Positions 46,578 through 56,544 are shown, numbered from the stretch's first letter. The stretch is DNA of 64,000 bases from Caulobacteraceae bacterium (GCA_016703335.1 JADJCG010000008.1:62001-126000); one strand, 5' to 3'. Numbers and translations: made by a program. The notes: a model not told the origin generated them from the sequence alone.

Positions 46578-47558
46578 CTACCAGCTTCCGCGATCGGCCA
46601 TCCAATCGGTGGCGCGCACGAGCGCATCGACGATACCGGGCTCCAAGCTTGAGTGGCCGGCGTCGTGGATCACTTCCAGCTCTGCTTCCGGCCAGCGTTG
46701 CTTCAAATCCCAGGCGCTGCGCATCGGCGTGCACATGTCGTAGCGGCCTTGCGCGATGCGACAGGGGATGCCGCGCATGCGTGGCGCTTGCTCTAAGAGC
46801 CAGCCATCGGTTTCGAAGAAACCGCCGTTGACGAAGTAGTGGTTCTCGATCCGCGCGAACGCTTCAACGAACCGATCTTCATTGAACCGCGACGGCAGCG
46901 CGCTCGGTCCCGCGATCGAGATTGTTTCGCCTTCCCAGCGCGCCCAGGCCGCGCCGCGCGACGCGCGTTCTGCCCAATCGTTCGAGGTCAGGCGCTTGTG
47001 ATAGGCGCGCAGGAAATCGCCGCGTTCGCTCGGCGGGATTGCCGACGAATAGCGTTCGAACGCATCCGGATAAACGTGGCTGGCGCCATCTTGATAGAAC
47101 CAGTCGATCTCGCTCTTTCGCAGCAGGAAAATGCCGCGCAGCACCAGACCTGCGCACCGTTCCGGGTGCTTGGCCGCATACGCCAACGCCAACGTCGAAC
47201 CCCAAGAGCCGCCAAACACCACCCATTTGTCGATGCCGAATTTTTCGCGCACGCGCTCAATATCGGCGACCAGATCCCAGGTTGTGTTTTCACGCAGTTC
47301 GGCATGCGGTGTTGATCGCCCGCAGCCGCGCTGATCCATCGCCAGCACGCGAAAGCGCTTTGGATCGAAGAAGCGGCGCATCTCCGGCGAAAGCCCGCCG
47401 CCCGGTCCGCCGTGTAACGCCACGGCCGGGCGTCCCTGCGGATTGCCCGATTGCTCCACATAGATCGTGTGCAGATCCGAAACCTTCAGCATCTCGCTCG
47501 AATGGGCTTCGATCGCTGGATAAAGGTCGCGGCGGGGCGGGGGCGTTTGTCCGTACAT
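46578..47558 (-). CDS. pip: Prolyl aminopeptidase (proline iminopeptidase)
   Basis: 326 residues of alpha/beta-hydrolase fold, family S33. HGGPGGGLSP forms the oxyanion loop (49-54), FGGSWGSTLALAYA carries nucleophile Ser118, and VIHDAGHSSLEPG the His. CAGLVLRGIFLLRKSEIDWFYQDGA is typical of Pip cap sequences. It releases N-terminal Pro from peptides in the cytoplasm. It converges with rodA and is divergent from the MFS gene. Confidence 0.95.
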   Translation of the reverse strand: MYGQTPPPRRDLYPAIEAHSSEMLKVSDLHTIYVEQSGNPQGRPAVALHGGPGGGLSPEMRRFFDPKRFRVLAMDQRGCGRSTPHAELRENTTWDLVADIERVREKFGIDKWVVFGGSWGSTLALAYAAKHPERCAGLVLRGIFLLRKSEIDWFYQDGASHVYPDAFERYSSAIPPSERGDFLRAYHKRLTSNDWAERASRGAAWARWEGETISIAGPSALPSRFNEDRFVEAFARIENHYFVNGGFFETDGWLLEQAPRMRGIPCRIAQGRYDMCTPMRSAWDLKQRWPEAELEVIHDAGHSSLEPGIVDALVRATDWMADRGSW

Positions 47559-47661
47559 AATGCTTGGTTACGAGGGCCGCGCGCGCCGTGCAAGGCTCGT
47601 GCTGCGACATTCCAAATCTGCCGTATCGCGGCGTCGCACAAGCAATGCTACGCGGAGGCGC

Positions 47662-48870
47662 TTGAACGCTCAATCGTCCCCGCCCCCGCCATCGATCTTT
47701 TCCACGCCCGCCGCGCGCGTGACGATGGTGATGTCTGCGCTGTTTGGCACGACAGGCGTCATTCTGGTTTTCCTGCCGCGCTGGCTCGAACTTGAGCGCC
47801 ATCTCAGCGGCACCGAGATCGGGATCATCATTTCGCTCGCGCAATTCGCGCGTATCATCACCGGCCCGTTGATCGCTTACCGCGCCGACCGCGCTAGCGA
47901 TCGCGCCGCACCGTTGAAGATCATCGCGCTTGCGGCAGTGTTTGCGTACGCGGCGTTCTTCTTCGTGGCGCAGGGCTTCTGGCAGCTGCTCATCTTTGGC
48001 TTTGTTGCGCTGACGCTCACGCAATCGATGACGCCGCTGATCGAAGCCGCGACCCTGCGCGCTTCGGCGCAAGGCAAGATCAGTTATGGCTTCGCGCGCG
48101 GCATCGGCTCGATCGCGTTCATTGCGGCGAACGTTCTCGGCGGCATTGTCATCGCCCGCTTCGGAATCATCGCTGTCGTCATCTGGGTGCTGTGCGGGCT
48201 TTCGCTCACGACGGCGACGAGTTGGCTTGGCCTCCACCGTGACCCGCCTCCGCCGCGCACAACGACATCACGGAGTGGCGGCGCTAGCGCACTGCTACGC
48301 AATCGTAGCTTCCTCATTCTCATTGTCGCGTGCGGTCTCATCCAAGCCGCGCACGGCTTCTACTATTCTTTCTCGACCATCGTATGGCGCGGGCAGGGCA
48401 TCTCGAATGAGATGATCGGATTCCTGTGGGCGTTCGGCGTCGCGGTTGAAGTCGCGTTTCTCTGGAGCTTGCCGTTTATCGAACGGCGCAGCACGCCAGA
48501 AGGGTTGATACTGATTGGCGCTGGCGCCGCTGTCGCGCGCTGGTTCGCAATGGGCTTCGCGCCGCTCGGCTGGGTGCTTTGGCCGTTGCAGGCGATGCAC
48601 GCCTTGAGCTTTGCGGCGGCGCATGTCGGCGCCATGCGTTTGCTGCATCGCGACGCGCCTGAGCAATCAGCGGCAATGGCTCAAACGCTGTACGCGGTGA
48701 TGTCAGGTGGCCTCCTAATGGGCGCATCCACCTTGATGTCCGGGCGCCTCTACGATGTCGGCGGCGCCATCGGGTACTGGGCGATGGCGGCAATGGCTGG
48801 CGCCGGCGGGCTGATCGCGCTGTTCCTGATCCCGCCAAAGCCGCGCGTTTCGACGGCAACACCTCAGTAA
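47662..48870 (+). CDS. Major facilitator superfamily transporter (MFS_1-like)
   Basis: About 402 residues, twelve predicted helices. The first (MVMSALFGTTGVILVFLP) is followed by GTEIGIIISLAQFARIITGPLIAYRADRASDRAAPL, the A-loop typical of the 3-phenylpropionate/nucleoside-like MFS_1 subgroup. SYGFARGIGSIAFIAANVLGG is motif-rich. Substrate unknown. TTG at 47662 is proposed because CGGAGG precedes it by seven bases; ATG at 47725 would be too close to the first helix. The upstream ATG at 47560 leaves no promoter space from pip. Confidence 0.8.
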   Translation: MNAQSSPPPPSIFSTPAARVTMVMSALFGTTGVILVFLPRWLELERHLSGTEIGIIISLAQFARIITGPLIAYRADRASDRAAPLKIIALAAVFAYAAFFFVAQGFWQLLIFGFVALTLTQSMTPLIEAATLRASAQGKISYGFARGIGSIAFIAANVLGGIVIARFGIIAVVIWVLCGLSLTTATSWLGLHRDPPPPRTTTSRSGGASALLRNRSFLILIVACGLIQAAHGFYYSFSTIVWRGQGISNEMIGFLWAFGVAVEVAFLWSLPFIERRSTPEGLILIGAGAAVARWFAMGFAPLGWVLWPLQAMHALSFAAAHVGAMRLLHRDAPEQSAAMAQTLYAVMSGGLLMGASTLMSGRLYDVGGAIGYWAMAAMAGAGGLIALFLIPPKPRVSTATPQ

Positions 48871-48982
48871 GAATTCGCCTCTCACGGGAACCATCGCCCT
48901 GAAAGCGCCCTGTGCTTCTTTGCCTTATATTTTCTGTTAGCCGTTATCGGTTGATGGGCAGAAAGCCTGAAGGGGACTCGGA

Positions 48983-50116
48983 TTGGCCGAAGCGGCCGCT
49001 TTTGACTTCCGCGAGGATGAGCGCGCGCCGATTCTGGCGCTGCGCGGGGACTGGACGGTGGACACCATCTCCGGTCTCGAGCGCGGCTTGGCGGAAGTTT
49101 CCGAGAAGTTAAAGCAAGGCGCAGTCGTCGACGTCTCAAGCCTTGGCCGCTTCGATGTTGCCGGCGCTTATCTGATCGATCGCACCTTCCGCGAAAGTGC
49201 GGCCGGCGACAAAGCCCGCATCGCCATCCGCGGCGAGCACACAAATGCGATGCGCTTGCTGCAGGCGGCGCGTAAATCCTACGCTGGCCCAGCGCCACCG
49301 CCGCGGCATCTGCATGGTCTGAAAGGTTTCTTCGATCTCACCGGCCGCGCGATGGTGTCGATCGCCGATGAAATCGTCGAGACCGTTGGCTTCTTCGGTG
49401 AGGTGCTAGTCACCATTGGCCGCCAGATCATCGATCCGCGCCGCGTTCGCGCGATCTCCGTCGTGAGCGTGATGGAGAAGGCCGGCCTCAACGCGCTGCC
49501 CATCGTGATGTTGTTGTCGTTCTTCATCGGCATGGTCGTCGCCTATCTCGGCGCGCGCATCCTCGCTGATTTCGGCGCCCAAGTTTTCGTTGTTGAGCTT
49601 GTCGCGATCTCAGTACTTCGCGAATTCGGCGTGGTTATAACCGCCGTCATTCTGGCCGGTCGCACGAATTCAGCTTTTACGGCTGAGATCGGCGCCATGA
49701 AGATGCGTCAGGAAATCGATGCGATGCGCGTGATCGGCATTCGTCCGATGGACGCGCTCGTTGTGCCCCGCGTTGTCGCCATGCTGGTGATGACGCCGAT
49801 CCTGACTTTCGCCGCGATGATGGCAGGCATGTTCGGCGGCCTGCTCGTCTGCTGGGGCGCGCTCGACATCAACCCGGGCATGTTCTTCGGCCGCTTTCAG
49901 GAAGTTGTCCCGGCACAGCATTTTTGGGTCGGTTTGGTCAAGGCGCCCGCGTTTGCGCTCGTGCTTTCCGTTGTCGCCTGCAAGCAGGGGCTTTCGGTCG
50001 GCGGCGATGTCGGCTCGCTTGGGTCTCGCGTCACCACTTCGGTTGTGCAGGGCATCTTCATGGTGATCCTTCTCGACGCGATCTTCGCACTCTGGTTCCT
50101 GGAGATGAACTGGTGA
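48983..50116 (+). CDS. mlaE: MlaE-family permease with N-terminal STAS domain
   Basis: 377 residues. Residues 1 to about 95 form a STAS domain (ILALRGDWTVDTISGLERGLAEV, VVDVSSLGRFDVAGAYLIDR), the function of MlaB in other bacteria fused to the permease. The MlaE part follows: GRQIIDPRRVRAISVVSVMEKAGLNALPIVMLLSFFIGMVVAYLGA and AGRTNSAFTAEIGAMKMRQEIDAMRVIGI, the coupling helix. It is the membrane subunit that moves phospholipids between membranes. TTG start at 48983; the ATPase gene overlaps its stop. Confidence 0.94.
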   Translation: MAEAAAFDFREDERAPILALRGDWTVDTISGLERGLAEVSEKLKQGAVVDVSSLGRFDVAGAYLIDRTFRESAAGDKARIAIRGEHTNAMRLLQAARKSYAGPAPPPRHLHGLKGFFDLTGRAMVSIADEIVETVGFFGEVLVTIGRQIIDPRRVRAISVVSVMEKAGLNALPIVMLLSFFIGMVVAYLGARILADFGAQVFVVELVAISVLREFGVVITAVILAGRTNSAFTAEIGAMKMRQEIDAMRVIGIRPMDALVVPRVVAMLVMTPILTFAAMMAGMFGGLLVCWGALDINPGMFFGRFQEVVPAQHFWVGLVKAPAFALVLSVVACKQGLSVGGDVGSLGSRVTTSVVQGIFMVILLDAIFALWFLEMNW

Positions 50117-50866
50117 GCGAGGAGATCGCCATTCGCGTGCGCGGACTCGTGACCCGCTTCGGAAAGCAGACCGTTCACGATGGTCTGGACCTTGACGTGC
50201 GACGCGGTGAAATTCTCGGTGTTGTTGGTCCATCAGGCACCGGCAAGTCCGTCCTGTTGCGCGAAGTCACTGGTCTCGATGAGCCGACGGCAGGCGAGAT
50301 CACTTTTCCATGTTTCGACGCTGAGGGCGTGAAACCGCGCCTTGGTGTCATGTTCCAGGATGGCGCTCTCTTCTCGAATCTCACCGTGCTCGAAAACGTC
50401 GAGGCGCCGCTGCGCGAGCACACGCATCTTTCGGCTGAATTGCGCCGCGAAATCGCTGGCCTTGAAGCTTTCGATGGCGGGGCTTGGGCCCGATGCGCAC
50501 CACAAGCGGCCCTCGCAAATTTCCGGCGGCATGCGCAAACGCGCCTCGGTCGCGCGCGCCATCGCGCTCGATCCGGAATTGCTGTTCCTAGATGAGCCGA
50601 CTGCGGGGCTCGATCCGATCAGTGCCGAGAAGTTTGATCGCATGACTGAAGAGCTCGCGCGCTCGCTTGGGCTCACCGTGTTCCTGGTCACGCACGACCT
50701 GGACACGCTTCATGCCATCTGCGACCGCGTTGCCGTGCTCTACGAGGGCAAGGTCGCGGCGATTGGAACGATCCCAGAAATCACCGCCGACGCCAAAGGT
50801 TGGGTGAAGGAATATTTCTCAGGTCCGCGCGGCCGCGCTGCTAAAGCCGGCGCCGCGGGAGGGTAG
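50113..50866 (+). CDS. mlaF: MlaF-type ABC ATPase (one frameshift)
   Basis: About 250 residues. GTG start at 50113 overlaps mlaE. Walker A is GVVGPSGTGKSVLLREVTGL, Q-loop LGVMFQDGALFSNLTVLENV, then the frame breaks near 50460. In the next frame come KRPSQISGGMRKRASVARAIA (signature), LLFLDEPTAGLDPISAEKFD (Walker B) and VTHDLDTL. The span is a multiple of three plus one, so a single insertion is enough. It energises lipid transport with MlaE. Confidence 0.92.
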
Positions 50867-50870
50867 AGCC

Positions 50871-51719
50871 ATGGAAACGAAAGCCAATTACGTTCTGATC
50901 GGCGCCGCCACTATTGTCGGTACGTTGCTGATCCTGCTCTTCGCCACTTGGATCACCACGGGTGATTTGAGGCGTGGCTCAACGAGTTCGATGTGGTGTT
51001 CGATGATCCGGTGCGCGGCCTTAGCGAAGGCGGCGAGGTGCGGTTCAACGGCATCAAGATCGGCGAAGTGGAATCGCTGCGCATCGATCCCGACAACACC
51101 AATCGCGTTATCGCGCGTATTCGCGTGCAGTCGGATGTTCCGGTGAAGAACGACACGGAAGGTCAACTTGAGCCTATCGGGTCTCACCGGCGTTACGCTC
51201 ATCCAGCTTTCAACTGGTAGTGTGGATGCGGAGCTTTTGCGACCAGCATTCGGCGCGCCACCGCCACGCATTCAGGGGCGGGGCAGTCAGATCGACGTGA
51301 TCGTCGCGCGGGGCGAAGAAGTGGCGATGCGGGCCTCTGAAGCCATGGCGGCTGTGCGCGATTTGCTGACTGATGAAAACATCGCGCGCGTGACGCGGAC
51401 ATTGCAAAACCTCGAAACTGTATCGCAGCAACTTTCGGCGCGTGACTCGGTCATCACGCAATCGGGCGAAGCGGCACAAGAGATCGCGACGCTTGCGCGT
51501 CAGATGCAGTCTGATTTGGCTGATCTCGATGAGGTGCTGGGCAGCGTGAACCAGGCGGCCGGCGTCGCTGCCGGCGAGACGTTGCCGGAGCTTTCGCTGG
51601 CGGCCGAAGAAATTCGACGCGCCGCATCTTCGATCAGCCGTGTTGCGAACAACCTCGAAGAAAACCCATCCGTTCTGACGCCGCGCGCCCCGCGGCCGAC
51701 CGTGGAGCTTGAACCATGA
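50871..51719 (+). CDS. mlaD: MlaD/MCE-domain lipid-binding protein (two compensating frameshifts)
   Basis: About 282 residues: N-terminal signal anchor (YVLIGAATIVGTLLILLFATWI), MCE domain in two frames (NEFDVVFDDPVRGLSEGGEVRFNGIKIGEVESLRIDPDN then PIGLTGVTLIQLSTGS), and a long C-terminal helical part (VRDLLTDENIARVTRTLQNLETVSQQLSA). One T missing at TTT 50966-50968 and one G extra at 51179-51181 explain the breaks, and the total is an exact multiple of three. It forms the periplasmic hexamer ring that shuttles phospholipids. Confidence 0.9.
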
Positions 51720-52331
51720 TCCGCGCCGCTTCGCTTTTGCTCGCCGCCTCGATGCTCGGTGGTTGTATCTCGTTGCTGCCCGAACCGCCGCCGCCGCCGC
51801 GGACCTTTGTGCTGGAGCGCGCGGTTGAGCCGCTTCAGGGCGCCCATCGATGCGGTCATCGCGGTGGCGCAGCCGACGGGTGAGCGCTCGATCCTTGGCT
51901 TCGATCTCATCTGGCGGACGGGCGATACGATTGCGTACGTCGATCAATCGCAATGGTCGAGCCGGGCGGCGGACGCGCTGCAGCAGATCTTGGCGGAGAC
52001 GATCACCAATCAAGGACGCTTCCGGGCTTCGACGCGTTCGGGCGAGGCGCGGGCGGATTATGAGATCCGCTGGGAAGTGCTCGATTTTGAAGTGCGCGAA
52101 GAAGATATGACGGCGCACTTCCGTGCGGACGTTCGGCTTGTTGCGCCGGGGCGGCGAATTATTGCGTCGCGGATTATCGACGCCACTGCGCCGGTGAGTG
52201 CGCGGTCTTCTTCGGTGGCGGCTGATGCGCTTGCGCGCGCCGCCCGTGAAGGCAGCGCGCGCATTGGGGAGTTTGCGGCAGATGCAGCGCTGACGGCTCA
52301 GACAAGCGCCGCCGGCACTGGTAGTCACTGA
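51716..52331 (+). CDS. ABC-type transport auxiliary lipoprotein (one frameshift)
   Basis: About 205 residues. Lipobox MLGGCISL, a Pro-run, then FVLERAVEPLQ. One G extra in GGG 51838-51840 breaks the frame; after removal it continues APIDAVIAVAQPTGERSILGFDLIWRTGD and YVDQSQWSSRAADALQQIL, the DUF330/PqiC-like pattern, with the C-terminal domain ADYEIRWEVLDFEVREE. It is encoded with mlaEFD and would be the outer-membrane component of the lipid route. ATG overlaps the mlaD stop. Confidence 0.88.
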
Positions 52332-52332
52332 G

Positions 52333-54155
52333 TTACGCGAGAGCCGCGTCGATCAGCAGGTAGGCGCGGACGAGGTCCGAACCTTCGCTCTTCTTGTCGC
52401 TCTTCGCGAGGTCCGGGCGTGAGCGGAACGTGATCGCCGTATCGTGGGCGTCGGCGTTGCGCTTCATGTGACGGACGATGCGGGTGACCGCACCGGGCGC
52501 CGCGTCGATCACCGCACGGCGGCGGGCCGAAGCGCCGTCACGCGAGCAGCGAGCGATGCGCTCGAGATCCGAAGCGTCGAGCACGTCGTCGAGGTCAACA
52601 CCAGAGTTGGTGACGAGATCAATCGCGTTGGTCTTGATCTGACCTTCGGTGTCGACGGCCGGTTCGTTGCGACCGAAGTCAGCCAGTTCGAACGCGCTTT
52701 CGTTGGCGGCTTGCATCGGCGCTTCTTCGCGCTGTTGCGGCATGAAGTTGCCCCAAGAGCCAAAGCCCTTGAACACCTTCTTCGGTTCACGCTCGAGCGT
52801 GACGTCCATGCGGCTTTCGACGCGAGGACGCGAGCCGCCGCGCGACACGGCAGCGTTAGCTGCGGCGTGCAGGGTGCTCATCTCGTCGCTTTGCTCGAAG
52901 GCGACCGGCTCAGGCTGACGCTCGACCGGCTTTGCAGCCTTCTTCACGGCCGCCGTTGAAACGATGGCGCCGAGGCGCTTCTCGATCGTGGCGACAGCAG
53001 CTTGGCTTTCGCTCGCCGTGGTGCGGGCGCTCGTCGCCATGTCGTTCAGACGCGCCATTGTATCGTTGGCGGCTACCTGCATGGCTTGCGCTTCGGCACG
53101 GATGAGTTGAGCGGCGCGCTTGGCTTCAGTGACGGCGCTGCGCGTCGTTTCACGAACGGCGCTGGCCGTTTCGTTGGCGGCGAGCACAGCTTCGGCCGTC
53201 GACTTCTTTGCCGTCTCGGTGAGGCGGGTGGCTTCGGCGAGACCGCCAAGCATTTCCGTCATCGAGCCGTTCAGAGAAGCGGCAGCGGCGTTGGCGTGAT
53301 CAGCGGCGCGGTGGAACTGCGTCGTGTGCTCACCCAGCATGTTGGCCGAAGAGGCGAACGAGCTGAGGTGGGTTTCGAGCGCATGTTCAGCGGCGGTGAC
53401 TTCCGTCTTCACCAGCTTGGAAGCTTCGCGCATCAGGCGGACTTGGCGGCCGATCGAATTGGCGATCACGTCCGTTTGGTCCTTGATGTCGCCTTTCACT
53501 TCGACGAGGGCTTCACGCTCACGAATGAGCGTGTCGGCCATCGCTTGGGTGTTGGCGCGCGACGCGGCAACCGCGTCACCGAAGAGGCGGCATTGCGTTG
53601 CGCGGCGGCTTCCAGTTCCGCCAGGCGATCCAATGCAGACGAGACCGCGTCGTTGAGCTGGTCGATCTCGTTCTTCACGGTGTTGGTGATGCGTTGAACT
53701 TGGGCTTCGCCGTTCTCGACGGGCAGCTGAGCTTCACGAGCAATGCGCGTCAGTTCGACGGCAAGCTTGCGCGCCTTCAGCGCTTCGCCGGCGGCCGAGG
53801 CGGCAACCCAGAAGAGCAGGGCCGGGCCGAACGCGGCGGCGATCAGGCCAGCTTGCATCGCCGGGTCCATCGCCATCACGGCTTCAACGCCGAAATAGAA
53901 AAGCGGGCCGGCGATCGCGCCGACAATCCAGACGAACGCCATGACGCCGCCGGTGAAGGCTGCCCATGAGAAGCCCGTCTTCACTTTAATCTCGCGCTTG
54001 GGTTCAATCACGGCCGGCTCGTCGCGCGTCGTGGTGAAATCTTCTTCGCGGTCGAACTCGCCCGCGAAATCGTTTGCGTGATCTTCGTTGACGTTTTCGA
54101 TTTCACCGAAATCGTCGAACGGATCGCGTTCGTCGTCCTCTTGTCCGTAGTACAT
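52333..54155 (-). CDS. Large membrane-anchored coiled-coil protein, TipN-like architecture (paralogue 1)
   Basis: About 606 residues with one frame break near 53585 (the length is two more than a multiple of three). An acidic N-terminus (DDERDPFDDFGEIENVNEDHAN) is followed by two transmembrane helices (WAAFTGGVMAFVWIVGAIAG and AGLIAAAFGPALLFWVAASA), a long Ala-rich helical region, an unstructured part, and a conserved end: VDLDDVLDASDLERIARCSR, ARRRAVIDAAPGAV and VRAYLLIDAALA. The same end occurs in the protein at 60306. The layout resembles the Caulobacter polarity factor TipN, but sequence identity cannot be claimed. Confidence 0.8.
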
Positions 54156-54378
54156 CGTAAACTCCCGCGCGCCCATGGGATCACGGGCGTTAACCCGGCG
54201 GCTGCAACGGCCATGCCAGCGAGGCGAGTGGGTTTCCCGTGTGGGGCTTGCTCCAAATCGGAGCAAAGACCGCGCCAATGATGCGCCATGCGCGAGAAGT
54301 AACGTTAAGGCGTGCGTGAACGCACCGAAACGCGATGCGTGACGGCGTGCTGGCGTGGATGTGTGGTGCGGGGCGCGG

Positions 54379-55104
54379 CTAGGTTGAGTCGCAGAGCTTC
54401 GCGCGTGCGACGAGCGCCACGCAGGTGATGTCGATTGGTAAACGCACGTCAACGGGATCGTAGCCGTAACGCCGCGGCGCGACGAGCGCGTAGCGCGAGA
54501 CGACTTCTGGTGCGCGCTTGAGTGCGCGGCTCTGCGCGATCGCAAGGCGGCGAATGTGCGGTGAAGGATCGTTAAGCACGCGGCGCAGCGCCTCGAAGCG
54601 GCGCGCGATGCAGAACGGTGTCGAGCGCTGGCGCTGTGGCGCGCGCGGTGGCGGCTCGATCGGGCGCGGGCTCGGGGCCCAGAGGTCGCGGATGCGTGGG
54701 GCGTTGCAGTCGCGGACACGGCGCGTGTCACGGGGAAGCGCGAGCGCAAACGGTGCGGACCAGGTTTCGGGGTGCGCAAGATCAACCGCGCGCAGGTTGC
54801 GGTGCGCGCGTTTGCGCGCCGGGTTAACGATGACGAGGCCGGGGCGTATCAGCACGTAAGTCAGTTGCGGGCCGCGTGAGGGCATCGCGGCGGCGCGCGT
54901 GGCGAGTTCGGCGAACAGCAATTTACGGACGAGGCTTTCGAGCATGAAGAGCTGACGCAGGATGGTGAGGCGCGTGCTGCGGGCCGTAAGGCTGAGGAGC
55001 GCGATCGCCGCCGGCGCACCGATGGCCGCGATCACGCGCGCAAAAGTGGCGCGCAGGCGATCCCAGAGGGCAGTGTTGGTTGCAAGGGCGGCGGCGATGG
55101 TCAT
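54379..55104 (-). CDS. Protein of unknown function with two hydrophobic segments
   Basis: About 241 residues. The ATG at 55104 (MTIAAALATNTALWDRLRATFARVIAAIGAPAAIALLSLT) opens a hydrophobic segment, then TILRQLFMLESLVRKLLFAELATRA, a pattern seen near many alphaproteobacterial small proteins. The rest is Arg/Pro-rich (RRVRDCNAPRIRDLWAPSPRPIEPP). It is upstream of paralogue 1 on the same strand with a 223-nt gap. Longer start positions (to 55329) lack protein character. Confidence 0.6.
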   Translation of the reverse strand: MTIAAALATNTALWDRLRATFARVIAAIGAPAAIALLSLTARSTRLTILRQLFMLESLVRKLLFAELATRAAAMPSRGPQLTYVLIRPGLVIVNPARKRAHRNLRAVDLAHPETWSAPFALALPRDTRRVRDCNAPRIRDLWAPSPRPIEPPPRAPQRQRSTPFCIARRFEALRRVLNDPSPHIRRLAIAQSRALKRAPEVVSRYALVAPRRYGYDPVDVRLPIDITCVALVARAKLCDST

Positions 55105-55328
55105 GTGCGCCGCGAGTATGATGGCGCGGCGGCGCTGTAGGATAGATTGGGGTGTATGCGGAGGATTGGCGTCGCGGGGCGCGGCGCGAGGAGGTCCGAA
55201 AATCGCCGAAAACGGCCGTAGCAAATGCTTAGGGCGGGCCGCGTCGGTCACCTGGATGCTCGCGACGCCGCGCACTTGAGCTCTCGATTTAGCAACGGCG
55301 GTGGTGATATGTCGAAAGCGACTTTGCA

Positions 55329-55736
55329 ATGATGGATCTTTGGATGAAGGCCGCGATCACTTCGATAATCGTTCTTGCATGGGTAAGCCCAGCATTGGCC
55401 CAAGAAGGCGGCGCGGCTGCCAATTTGGCGCGAGCGGACGCCAACCATGACGGCGAGATCACGCGAGCTGAATTCGATGCGATGATATCTGCCGAATTTG
55501 ATCGCCTTGACCTCAACCGGGATGGATCCCTAGTCGCCGCGGAGCTTCAAGGCGCAGGAAGAATGAGAGGACAACTCTCACACGCCGACACCAATGGTGA
55601 TGGGCGATTGACGAGGACTGAGCTCCTGTCGCAACCACCGCGCGGCTTCATTCGTTTCGACGCGAACCGCAATAGCGTGCTTGAGCCGTCGGAGGTTTCA
55701 GCGATGCGAGCCGCCCTGAGAGCATTCGGAGGGTGA
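55329..55736 (+). CDS. Secreted EF-hand protein
   Basis: 135 residues: signal peptide (AAITSIIVLAWVSPALAQ), then EF-hand loops DANHDGEITRAE, DLNRDGSLVAAE and DTNGDGRLTRTE, plus a degenerate DANRNSVLEPSE. This is typical of calcium-binding periplasmic proteins common in Caulobacterales and Hyphomonadaceae. Role unknown, possibly calcium buffering. ATG at 55344 is an alternative start. Confidence 0.88.
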   Translation: MMDLWMKAAITSIIVLAWVSPALAQEGGAAANLARADANHDGEITRAEFDAMISAEFDRLDLNRDGSLVAAELQGAGRMRGQLSHADTNGDGRLTRTELLSQPPRGFIRFDANRNSVLEPSEVSAMRAALRAFGG

Positions 55737-56034
55737 GCGCAAACTTGGCTCCCTCGCCGCCTTAGCCTAACCCGGCGGTTCACATGAAGCCGCCGCGCGC
55801 GCACCCAATAGTTCGCCACTGGCTTGGCGGCTCCAAATGGTGCCGTTGATCACAGTCGACGCGCGATGGCGTCCGGGGGTTGTCGCCGATGTCAGACCGC
55901 ACGCCGGTCGCCAGGGGTTCGAGCATGCGCTTCATTTCGGAAATCGACCGTTGAGGGCCAAGGCATTCTTCAAGAAGCTAGGCTTTCAACCCCAAGGACT
56001 AGTACCCGGCAGCCGAGCGGCCACAAAGCCGAAG
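55737..56034 (+). other. Non-coding or decayed stretch
   Basis: About 300 nt after the EF-hand gene. One frame keeps a short GNAT-like fragment (AKAFFKKLGFQPQGLVPGSRA) at about 55950-56020, but without a supporting start. No hairpin or repeat is obvious. I cannot support a gene here. Confidence 0.35.
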
Positions 56035-56453
56035 ATGACCACCTTTCTATCAAAGCGGATTGTCCCATACGCGAAAATCGCCTCGCTGCTGACGGACACC
56101 CAAGGCGACTTTGCCGATTGCGTGGTGTGGCCATTCGATCTCGTCTGGGGTGACCCGGAGCCAAGAGGACAATCCGCCCGAAGCTTGGGAAACCTACGCT
56201 CGGTGGAGACGCGATCACGGCGAGGTGCTGAATCCTCCGAGAGGCCCGGACCACGTTTTCAGCGGGCGAGCAGGCTGAACCTGCGCGGCTGCAGAACTCG
56301 GGGGTCTCCATGGGCTGGGACAACTGGTTGCCGCGAGACCCGCCAAAATGCTCTTTGAGTTTTCGCACAACGATCGCATTTCCTCCACTCGCGCTCGCAT
56401 CCGATACCGACCTGCTATCGGCGTGGGCTAAGCTCGGCGTGAAGGGCAGCTAA
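56035..56453 (+). pseudogene. Broken gene of unknown family
   Basis: ATG at 56035 opens MTTFLSKRIVPYAKIASLLTDTQGDFADCVVWPFDLVWGDPEP. One frame over, coding-like sequence goes on: EDNPPEAWETYARWRRDHGEVLNPPRGPDHVF. An extra A at 56162-56163 would join them. A further shift near 56275 and a TAA at 56451-56453 close the remnant. No family is recognised. A 91-bp repeat starts right after it. Confidence 0.45.
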
Positions 56454-56544
56454 GGGCCAGAAGCGGTCATCCACCCATTTTCTGATGTCCGAGAAGCTCC
56501 GAAGTTGGAAACTAGGCGTAGCGGACCTCGGGCTCGCCGAGATC
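56454..56544. repeat. 91-bp direct repeat, copy 1 (copy of the monooxygenase gene end)
   Basis: GGGCCAGAAGCGGTCATCC starts a 91-bp segment that recurs at 57232-57322 with four mismatches. The right end on the minus strand encodes DLGEPEVRYA and a stop, nearly the same as the end of the monooxygenase (DLGEPEFRYD). The rest is sequence downstream of that gene. No gene body is attached to this copy. Confidence 0.85.

Noticed and set aside
47290..48237. 315-codon minus-strand frame over the MFS gene
   Set aside because: Overlaps helices of a clear transporter; translation is highly charged without family features.
51210..52328. 372-codon minus-strand frame over mlaD and the lipoprotein gene
   Set aside because: It crosses two genes with clear MCE and lipoprotein features on the plus strand; its own product is Arg-rich with no domain.
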